Positions 1 to 5,202 of a DNA stretch of 5,202 bases are shown here, piece after piece. The notes beneath the pieces were generated by a model that saw only the letters and a program-made list of their open reading frames with translations, did no database searches and was not told the origin of the DNA. Origin of the DNA: Gammaproteobacteria bacterium (GTDB lineage: Bacteria > Pseudomonadota > Gammaproteobacteria > UBA9214); assembly GCA_029881775.1 (NCBI GenBank), contig JAOULY010000176.1, positions 1 through 5,202 of the forward strand, in the 5' to 3' direction. The translations under genes and the position numbers were made by a program. Each line of letters starts with the position of its first letter. The first letter of the stretch is position 1.

Positions 1-342
1 GCTGGATACGCCTTTCAGGCGCGCATAGTAAACAAGTAATTCCAGGCCCGTCATATGGGGATAAAAGGAAGCGCTTTCAGGCAGGTAACCCAGTGCCTGG
101 CGTCGAGTTGCAAACGACCGGCTCATCGGGTCGTCACCCAGCACCCTCACCTGGCCGGCGCTGGGCCGCGTCAGACCCAGCATGAGTTTCAGAATAGTCG
201 TTTTGCCGGCGCCATTGTGCCCGATCAGCACGAAGCACTCTCCTTCATGGACCTGGAGATCAATAGCGTCAACAACCGCTGTCTTGCCGTAACGCTTGTC
301 AACCGCCCTCAGCTCAATGGCATGGCCAGTGCTGTCCGTCAT
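1..342 (-). CDS. nosF: NosF, ABC-transporter ATPase for NosZ maturation (3' end missing)
   Basis: NosF is the cytoplasmic ATPase subunit that pairs with the membrane protein NosY and with NosD to drive CuZ assembly. The 114 N-terminal residues are visible and the frame runs in phase off the left edge; family members are about 300 residues. After an ABC-type opening strand (AIELRAVDKRYGKTAVVDAI) comes the Walker A motif GHNGAGKT at 41-48. The Q-loop region reads LGYLPESASFYPHMTG (84-99). It has glutamate at 89 where many ABC ATPases have glutamine, and I recall the same Y/F-LPE form in other NosF proteins. The signature motif, Walker B and the switch histidine lie outside the window. The ATG at 342 comes 4 bases after the nosD TGA and has a GAGGG site. 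ABC ATPase is certain from sequence; the name NosF rests on gene order plus the Q-loop form. Confidence 0.93.
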   Translation of the reverse strand, partial: MTDSTGHAIELRAVDKRYGKTAVVDAIDLQVHEGECFVLIGHNGAGKTTILKLMLGLTRPSAGQVRVLGDDPMSRSFATRRQALGYLPESASFYPHMTGLELLVYYARLKGVSS

Positions 343-346
343 CCCG

Positions 347-1627
347 TCAGCCCTCACGGTTCGGTGGCAGCATCAGCGGGGCGCTGTCGCGCACGCCGCC
401 GGGGCGCAGCGTGGGAAATTCAGACTGCGCCCAGCGCAGGACCTGCATCACCGGGCTACCGAGCAGCAATTTGGCGGCCGGGTATTGCCAGACAATCTGG
501 TCAACCAGGCTATTGGGCCGGTAGACCCGGTCAGAAATTCCGTCATCGTTGAGGTCGAAGGCGGGATTGTCGCTCCAGTAATTCCCGCGGCCGTCATGCG
601 ACCATTCGATATGGCGCGTGCCCACGTACTTGACCTGGGTTCGATTACCGATAAACGCATTGTCGTAAATAGTGTTTCTCTCTGAACCTGCGGTGAAATG
701 AATGCCAATATCACAACCTTCGAAATAGTTATTGCTGAACGTGTTCATATTGGCATTGTAAATGAATACACACTTCTCCACGCCTCCGGAGACATGGTTA
801 TCACTCAGCGTGGAACTGTTGACAAAATTCAGAAACAGACCGCGGTCGCGGTCATCATTCGATCTGTTGCCTGTTACCGTCAGCCGGTCGGAAAACATCA
901 GCGCCCAGGCCGAGTGATTGCGGCTTGAGACATTGCCGATTACCTGGCTGTCCTGGGTATACATATAGTGGATCGCAAAACGCATATCCCGGAAGCGGTT
1001 GTTGCGGAAAATATTGTTACGACTGGTGGTCACGAAGATCCCGTCGCGACCATAGCGGATATCATTCCCTTCAACCACTGAGCCCGGGGTATTCCACAGG
1101 TAAACGCCGTTGCCGCGGTCATTCATGCGGTGATGTTGACTGCCAACAATGACATTCCCCCGCACTACCGCATTTTCGGGACCCTTCAGGTACACGCCAA
1201 TCAGGATGTCTTCAAAGTGGTTATCTTCTATCAGTACCCGGTCGCCCTGGTCGGTCACATAAATGCCGCTATCCTCGGTTTCCAGGCTGGTGCCCGAGTT
1301 GCGCAGGGTGACCCCCCGGATAACGACATCGGGTGCATTGACCCGGACAACATCACCTGTGCCCTTGCCGTCGAGCACACTGCCGGGCCGGCCGACCACG
1401 GAAACGCTGCGGCCGATGACGACCGTGCCGCTGTAAACACCGTCCTGCAGCTCAAGTTTGTCACCGCAATCGGCGGCATTGATCGCTGCCTGCAGCGTAC
1501 CGTGGCCCGGCGTCACAAGGACAACCTCCGCTACGACGTTGCAGGACAGCAGCAGTACATGGAGACATAACCCGGCGATCAGCCACCTGCTGACCGCCGG
1601 GTATGTCCGATTTACCATCGCGGACAA
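347..1627 (-). CDS. nosD: NosD, periplasmic beta-helix protein for CuZ maturation
   Basis: NosD acts in the periplasm with the ABC transporter NosFY in assembling the CuZ centre of NosZ, probably in copper or sulfur delivery. The protein is 426 residues from the TTG at 1627, or 423 from the ATG at 1618. A signal peptide (R14, then the hydrophobic stretch 15-27) has a likely cleavage site after VVA (residue 33); the LLSC at 26-29 also resembles a lipobox. Residues about 40-330 hold short repeats typical of a right-handed parallel beta-helix (CASH/NosD family), with recurring G-N/D-x-I/V and 'N-x-F' turns such as VVRGNVI and VVEGNDI. Family-typical stretches include FAIHYMYT (218-224), KCVFIYNANMN (285-295), GIHFTAGSERN (308-318) and GNYWSDN (348-354). 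The C-terminal segment (RPNSLVDQIVW, SPVMQVLRWAQ, PLMLPP) is also characteristic. Length is normal for the family. The gene is 8 bases after nosZ and 4 before nosF. It contains a strong hairpin early in its coding region. Confidence 0.96.
   Translation of the reverse strand: MSAMVNRTYPAVSRWLIAGLCLHVLLLSCNVVAEVVLVTPGHGTLQAAINAADCGDKLELQDGVYSGTVVIGRSVSVVGRPGSVLDGKGTGDVVRVNAPDVVIRGVTLRNSGTSLETEDSGIYVTDQGDRVLIEDNHFEDILIGVYLKGPENAVVRGNVIVGSQHHRMNDRGNGVYLWNTPGSVVEGNDIRYGRDGIFVTTSRNNIFRNNRFRDMRFAIHYMYTQDSQVIGNVSSRNHSAWALMFSDRLTVTGNRSNDDRDRGLFLNFVNSSTLSDNHVSGGVEKCVFIYNANMNTFSNNYFEGCDIGIHFTAGSERNTIYDNAFIGNRTQVKYVGTRHIEWSHDGRGNYWSDNPAFDLNDDGISDRVYRPNSLVDQIVWQYPAAKLLLGSPVMQVLRWAQSEFPTLRPGGVRDSAPLMLPPNREG
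351..355 (-). promoter_or_regulatory. Ribosome binding site of nosF, inside the end of nosD
   Basis: The minus strand reads GAGGG, 8 bases before the nosF ATG at 342. It lies within the last codons of nosD, so the two genes are probably translationally coupled. Confidence 0.6.
1571..1601 (-). repeat. 13-bp inverted repeat within the start of nosD
   Basis: The arms are 1571-1583 (CCCGGCGATCAGC on the plus strand) and 1589-1601 (GCTGACCGCCGGG), around the 5-base loop 1584-1588. They match at 12 of 13 positions in DNA. In the nosD mRNA the odd pair is a G-U wobble, so all 13 positions can pair. The loop reads AGGTG in the mRNA, which itself resembles a Shine-Dalgarno sequence. The hairpin begins 14 bases after the codon ATG(1618-1616) and lies in the signal-peptide coding region (about Y9 to G19). 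No T-run follows it. It may slow early nosD translation or mark an RNA processing point; the sequence shows only the potential to fold. Confidence 0.7.
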
Positions 1628-1631
1628 ACCG

Positions 1632-1637
1632 TCACCT
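1632..1637 (-). promoter_or_regulatory. Ribosome binding site of nosD, overlapping the nosZ stop
   Basis: The minus strand reads AGGTGA and overlaps the nosZ TAG stop (1638-1636). It sits 4 bases before a TTG (1627) and 13 bases before an ATG (1618). Counted from the AGG core, the TTG is 7 bases away and the ATG 16. The spacing favours TTG; the codon type favours ATG. The overlap with the nosZ stop suggests that ribosomes finishing nosZ restart on nosD. Confidence 0.55.
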
Positions 1638-3549
1638 AGGCCGGCTCAACCAGCATGCGCCCACGCATCTCCATATGCAGCGCATGACAGAACCACTGGC
1701 AATAGAACCAGTGCACTCCCGGACGGTCCGCGATAAAGGTCACCGATGAGGTTGCCTGGGGACCGACTTCCATGGCAATGCCATAGTTCGCTAATGTCAG
1801 GCCATGCGTCAGGTCATCGACCTGGTCGTTGTTGCTGACATAGAGCGTGACCTCATCGCCCTGCTTGACAGTGAATTTCTCCATGCTGAAGTTGGGTGCC
1901 ACCGACCACATGTAGATGCGCACCTTGTTGCCATCACGAATCACCTTGGAGTCGGTGTACAGCGTGACGCCATCCTTCTTTGCCTGTGCCGTGGCATCGG
2001 CCCACATGGGATCATCCTTTTTCCAGACCGAGTCAGGATTGACGATATCGGCGCGGACAATGATGCAATCATGCGGCTCCGCAAAGGTTGGGCCGTCATG
2101 TACAACCTGCATCTTCGTACCGCTGATGTCGATGAGCTGCTCGCTCTCCGGCTTCAGCGGACCGACATTGATATAGCGGTCCTTGGAGAACTTGTTCAGT
2201 GACACCAGCCACTTGCCATCGGCATCCTTGGTCTCGCCCATGGATGTGTGGTTGTGACCGGGCTGATACTGCACATCGATCTTGTCAATGATCGGATTGA
2301 CATCCTTGCCATTGTAGGCGTCGATTGCCTTCTGGATATTCCAGCTGACTGCCTGGCTGTCGAGGAACAGTGTCGTGTAGGCATTACCCTTTCCGTCAAA
2401 CGCGGTATGCAAGGGTCCCAGCCCAAGTTCCGGCTCGGCTACAATCGTATCGCGCGGCTTGATCTTGTCGTTGAACAGGTCCGGCAGGCGGGTGACATCG
2501 ATCACGGACACGGTCGGAGACAATTTACCGTTGATGACAACATGGCGGCCGTCCGGGGCCGTGTTGCAACCATGCGGACTGTTCGCAATCGGGATATAGC
2601 GGGTGTACTTCGACCCGTGCCGGCCATCGAGTACCGCTACGCCATTAATCTTCTTGAAATCACCCGCCTTAACGCCGGCCTCGATACGCTTGATATCGAA
2701 AACCACGGCCCAGTCGCGCTCATTCTTCATCATCCCGCTCAGGTTCACGCCTTCCTCACTGTTGTAACAGGTGGAAAAGGCATACAGGCCCTGGTAGTCC
2801 GCATCACAGTTGTCGAGATTGCCGTCGACGATGACCTGCCAGGCGACTTCCATGCTATCGCCATCGAGTGCCGTGAAAATCGCATGGTACTTCTCCGGGT
2901 CGTCCAGAACGCTGCCGTCATTGGGGATCGGCACGCGATGCTCGCCGTTGGCGAATACATATCCTGTCCGCGGATATTTCTGTGGCCGCAGACCATGGAT
3001 ATCCGACGCGTTGGGGATCTCGGTGATCTTGTCGCACTTCATGACATCGCAGCGCACTCGCGCCACGCGCGTGTTGGCCTTGTCGTTCATGAACAGGTAA
3101 CGGCCATCATAGGTGCCATCGGTAAATGACATGTGCGGATGATGCAGGTCACCATTCATCCAGACGTCACCATGCTTGTCGAGATACTTGCGGGTTTCGG
3201 GCGTCAGACCGTCACGCAATATCTTGCGACTCTCGTTGGTCAAGCCCCATCCAGTCGCACTGCAGCGGTTGAAGACAGGCACACGCATCAACTCGCGCAT
3301 GGAAGGTATACCCAGGATTCGCAACTCACCGGCCTGGCCGCTGCTCCAGAATCCGTAGTAGTCATCCAGGTCTCCCGGCGCAACGTGGGCCTTGCTGGGG
3401 GACGCGGCCCGGGCCGTGGTCGGCGCAAGCATGGAACCGCCCGCAAGGCCGGCGAGACCACCGGCACCGGCGAGTGCCGCAACTTTTGCTGAACCTCCCA
3501 GCAGGTCACGGCGGGTTATACCTTTTTTATCTGATGTATCGTCTGTCAT
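1636..3549 (-). CDS. nosZ: Nitrous-oxide reductase, clade I (Tat-exported)
   Basis: NosZ reduces N2O to N2 and water in the periplasm, as a homodimer with a mixed-valent CuA electron-entry site and the copper-sulfur CuZ site. The 637-residue protein has full family length. The N-terminus carries a twin-arginine motif (TRRDLL, residues 12-17), a hydrophobic Ala/Gly stretch and a likely cleavage site after ARA (residue 48). The seven CuZ histidines are all present in the beta-propeller: H136 and H137 (DLHHPH), H185 (DIHGL), H326 (NSPHGCN), H381 (GPLHTAF), H432 (QPGHNH) and H493 (EPHDC). The C-terminal cupredoxin domain carries the CuA ligands H582, C617, W619, C621, H625 and M628 in CQWFCHALHMEM. 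Spacing matches the Pseudomonas stutzeri ligand numbering as I remember it. The Tat signal and the nosR neighbour mark clade I. The start is supported by a good ribosome binding site. The TAG stop lies 8 bases before the nosD start. Nothing looks damaged, so the enzyme should be active. Confidence 0.99.
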   Translation of the reverse strand: MTDDTSDKKGITRRDLLGGSAKVAALAGAGGLAGLAGGSMLAPTTARAASPSKAHVAPGDLDDYYGFWSSGQAGELRILGIPSMRELMRVPVFNRCSATGWGLTNESRKILRDGLTPETRKYLDKHGDVWMNGDLHHPHMSFTDGTYDGRYLFMNDKANTRVARVRCDVMKCDKITEIPNASDIHGLRPQKYPRTGYVFANGEHRVPIPNDGSVLDDPEKYHAIFTALDGDSMEVAWQVIVDGNLDNCDADYQGLYAFSTCYNSEEGVNLSGMMKNERDWAVVFDIKRIEAGVKAGDFKKINGVAVLDGRHGSKYTRYIPIANSPHGCNTAPDGRHVVINGKLSPTVSVIDVTRLPDLFNDKIKPRDTIVAEPELGLGPLHTAFDGKGNAYTTLFLDSQAVSWNIQKAIDAYNGKDVNPIIDKIDVQYQPGHNHTSMGETKDADGKWLVSLNKFSKDRYINVGPLKPESEQLIDISGTKMQVVHDGPTFAEPHDCIIVRADIVNPDSVWKKDDPMWADATAQAKKDGVTLYTDSKVIRDGNKVRIYMWSVAPNFSMEKFTVKQGDEVTLYVSNNDQVDDLTHGLTLANYGIAMEVGPQATSSVTFIADRPGVHWFYCQWFCHALHMEMRGRMLVEPA

Positions 3550-3609
3550 CGCAGCTATCCTCTCTTGTGTTGACCCACTCTATAGCGGGAATTGCTTGCC
3601 TCCCCCTGC
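3550..3609 (-). other. nosR-nosZ intergenic gap
   Basis: These 60 bases are the longest non-coding stretch in the window. Apart from the nosZ ribosome binding site and half of an inverted repeat at the nosR stop codon, I see no clear element. A TATAGA hexamer on the minus strand (3584-3579) resembles a -10 box, but the sequence 17 bases upstream is AGGGGG, so there is no matching -35. No FNR-type TTGAT-N4-ATCAA site is present. A separate nosZ promoter is therefore not supported by sequence, and nosZ may be transcribed from upstream of nosR. Confidence 0.6.
3558..3565 (-). promoter_or_regulatory. Ribosome binding site of nosZ
   Basis: The minus strand reads AGAGAGGA, a strong purine-rich Shine-Dalgarno sequence, with 8 bases before the ATG at 3549. 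It fixes the nosZ start and places it directly ahead of the twin-arginine signal peptide. It looks stronger than the sites of nosD and nosF, in keeping with NosZ being the abundant enzyme of the set. Confidence 0.75.
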
Positions 3610-3617
3610 TCAGGGGG
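3602..3617 (-). other. Short GC-rich inverted repeat over the nosR stop codon
   Basis: On the minus strand the sequence reads CCCCCT, GAGC, AGGGGG. This gives a perfect 6-bp stem with a 4-base loop (the inner G and C could also pair, leaving a 2-base loop). The nosR TGA stop (3612-3610) lies in the left arm and loop. The bases after it (AGGCAAGCAATTCC) contain no T-run, so it does not look like an intrinsic terminator. It could be an mRNA processing or stability element between nosR and nosZ, or simply chance in GC-rich DNA. Confidence 0.45.
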
Positions 3618-5202
3618 CGTTCTTTGCTGTCCCCTTCTTCGCCTTGAGATCAGCAATAATCTGCTCTACCTGTTGTCTGCCATCCGCGGACCGGTGTGCG
3701 GTCAGGCGCTCCTTTTTCAGGCGTTTCTGAATCATAACCGGACAGGCCTGGTCATCCGAGTAAACAACCTGGCAATGCAGGCAATACAGGCATTCGTTGA
3801 CATTGATATTGCCCTCTGGATGGATCGCCTGAACCATGCACTCGTTGCCACAGCGCTGGCAGGGTGCGCCGCATTCCTTGTAACGCTTGAGCCAGGAAAA
3901 CATACGCAGCCGTCCGGGTATTGCCAGCGCGGCACCAAGCGGGCACAGGTAGCGACAATAGAAGCGCTCAATAAACAGGCCGGGAATGATCACTGCGATA
4001 GCAAACACTACGAATGGCCACTCCCTGACGAACTTCAGGATTATTGCGGTCTTGAAGGGTTCGATCTCCGCCAGGCGCTCGGCCCACTCCAGCGAGTGCA
4101 ACGAGAACCCGAACAATACCAGAAAGATAAGGTATTTAAGTGCCCACAGACGTTCATGCAGGCCCCATGGCAAGGTAATCTGCGGGACATTCACAATTTT
4201 GGCTAGCCGGTTGACCAGTTCCTGCAGTGCACCGAACGGACACAGCCAGCCGCAGTACGGGCCCCGCCCCCAGAATAGCAGGGCGGCTGCCACCGACCCC
4301 CACAGGATGAAGATCAACGGCTCCATCAGGAAATAGCTCCAGTCGAAACCACTGGCCAGCGCATTGAACACGGCCAGGATGTTGACCACGGAAAGCTGCG
4401 CATTGGCGTACCAGCCGATCACGAATAGCGTAAAGACAAGAAAACCGATGCGAACGCGGTCGGCCAGGAGCGGCCGTTTGACCAGCCAGTCCTGGAAGAA
4501 AAAGATCACTGTCAGGACACCCAGTGCTATCAGTATGAGAATAATTTCCGGCAGCTTGATGGACCACATCTTCATCCACAGGGGCGCATCCGCCGACATC
4601 GGATCCGGGAAGGCCAGCCCACCGGTGGAGGATTCAGTGTCCGCCTGCTCGGGGAGGACCAGGTATTTATCCGGTGTCTGGTAGTCCAGGTTGAAGGTCA
4701 GGAATGCCTTCTCGGTCGGGCCGATGTCACGCCCCACCAGCAGCTCCAGCCTCCACGGCGCCGCCGGATCAAATTCAAGTTCCGGGGGGATACGGAATAT
4801 GTCGACATCCTTGAATTCCGGTGCACCGTCCGCCGTGACCTGGCGCAGACGCTTGTGATGATAATCATGGAAACGAATCGAAGTGTCGCCCTGGATAATC
4901 TGGAAGCGGTCAAAGATACCGCCGCGGACATAGCCCGACCCCTTGAATGAGTAGCGCCCATCCCCGGCCAGGGCAATGGCATGTTGACCGGGCTCAAGGC
5001 GTTTGAGCAGGTTGCGGTACTCGGACTCGCCCAGCACGCTCAGTCCAATGGACGGCACGGAGACCGCGGCCGCATACAGATCGATGAAAATCTCTTCGGG
5101 GGCGCCCTCCTCAGGCCGGGCCGCCGCCATCTCATCCCCTGACTGCTCGAATGCCTCATTTATCTGCGCCAGCGTCAGTCTCAGGTTGGCAGCGGAACCA
5201 TC
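3610..5202 (-). CDS. nosR: NosR, membrane iron-sulfur flavoprotein of nitrous oxide respiration (5' end missing)
   Basis: NosR is a polytopic inner-membrane protein thought to supply electrons to NosZ and needed for nos expression and N2O reduction. The frame stays open to the right edge, so 530 C-terminal residues are visible. The ATG at 5130 is internal, because the 24 codons upstream of it also read like NosR. Family members are roughly 700 residues or more, so the missing part should hold the signal sequence and the periplasmic FMN-binding domain. Numbering from the window edge: a periplasmic region runs to about 210, followed by about five hydrophobic segments (near 217-237, 252-268, 292-311, 355-371 and 394-411). 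Two CxxxCP motifs are present, YCGWLCP (C317, C321) and YCRYLCP (C416, C420). A ferredoxin-like domain follows with C444, C448, C451, C455 and C471, C474, C477, C487, enough for two [4Fe-4S] clusters. The lysine-rich tail ends in TGA. Identity is secure; the electron-donor role is family knowledge. Confidence 0.96.
   Translation of the reverse strand, partial: DGSAANLRLTLAQINEAFEQSGDEMAAARPEEGAPEEIFIDLYAAAVSVPSIGLSVLGESEYRNLLKRLEPGQHAIALAGDGRYSFKGSGYVRGGIFDRFQIIQGDTSIRFHDYHHKRLRQVTADGAPEFKDVDIFRIPPELEFDPAAPWRLELLVGRDIGPTEKAFLTFNLDYQTPDKYLVLPEQADTESSTGGLAFPDPMSADAPLWMKMWSIKLPEIILILIALGVLTVIFFFQDWLVKRPLLADRVRIGFLVFTLFVIGWYANAQLSVVNILAVFNALASGFDWSYFLMEPLIFILWGSVAAALLFWGRGPYCGWLCPFGALQELVNRLAKIVNVPQITLPWGLHERLWALKYLIFLVLFGFSLHSLEWAERLAEIEPFKTAIILKFVREWPFVVFAIAVIIPGLFIERFYCRYLCPLGAALAIPGRLRMFSWLKRYKECGAPCQRCGNECMVQAIHPEGNINVNECLYCLHCQVVYSDDQACPVMIQKRLKKERLTAHRSADGRQQVEQIIADLKAKKGTAKNAP

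Noticed and set aside
1130..1570. Open frame of 146 codons on the plus strand opposite nosD
   Set aside because: nosD is well supported here by family-typical residues on the other strand; this frame shows no motif or convincing start.
1571..1601. Reading the nosD hairpin as an intrinsic transcription terminator
   Set aside because: It lies inside an intact coding region and is not followed by a T-run on the minus strand.
2248..3129. Long open frame of 293 codons on the plus strand
   Set aside because: It lies wholly opposite nosZ, whose copper ligands and full length are certain. Its translation shows no recognisable family, and long antisense open frames are common in GC-rich coding DNA.
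3579..3607. Possible promoter in the nosR-nosZ gap (TATAGA)
   Set aside because: The bases at the -35 position are AGGGGG, with no sigma-70 match, and no FNR-like palindrome is nearby.
3592..4206. Open frame of 204 codons on the plus strand
   Set aside because: It is antisense to the ferredoxin and membrane part of nosR and shows no domain of its own.
3610..5130. Treating the ATG at 5130 as the true nosR start
   Set aside because: The frame continues open to the window edge, and the upstream residues (such as LRLTLAQINEAFEQSG) fit NosR, so the gene is cut by the edge rather than beginning here.

Overview
The window holds part of a denitrification gene cluster for the last step, reduction of nitrous oxide to dinitrogen. 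All real genes lie on the minus strand, so the cluster reads from the right edge to the left: nosR (5' end cut by the right edge), nosZ, nosD and nosF (3' end cut by the left edge). This is the usual nosRZDF(YL) order; nosY and nosL would be expected past the left edge.

The organism is most likely a proteobacterium with a fairly GC-rich genome, probably gamma- or betaproteobacterial. This rests on three things: NosZ has a twin-arginine signal peptide (clade I type), NosR is present as the partner membrane iron-sulfur protein, and remembered NosZ sequences from those groups resemble this one closely. No 16S gene or other marker is present, so the placement is an inference.

Layout: nosR covers 5202-3610. 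A 60-base gap with a ribosome binding site and a compact GC-rich inverted repeat at the nosR stop separates it from nosZ (3549-1636). nosD follows after 8 bases (1627-347), and nosF after 4 bases (342 to the edge). The tight spacing of nosZ-nosD-nosF points to one transcript with coupled translation. No stretch longer than 60 bases lacks a gene.

How the genes work together: NosZ is exported folded by the Tat system and reduces N2O in the periplasm using its CuA and CuZ copper centres. NosR is a membrane protein thought to pass electrons to NosZ and support its expression and activity. NosD is a periplasmic beta-helix protein that works with the ABC transporter NosFY in building the copper-sulfur CuZ centre. 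All copper ligands of NosZ and all iron-sulfur cysteines of the visible part of NosR are intact, so the system looks functional.

I found no new system here. The points worth a second look are RNA-level: a long near-perfect hairpin inside the start of nosD, a short hairpin at the nosR stop codon, an uncertain nosD start codon, and a possible lipobox in the NosD signal peptide.
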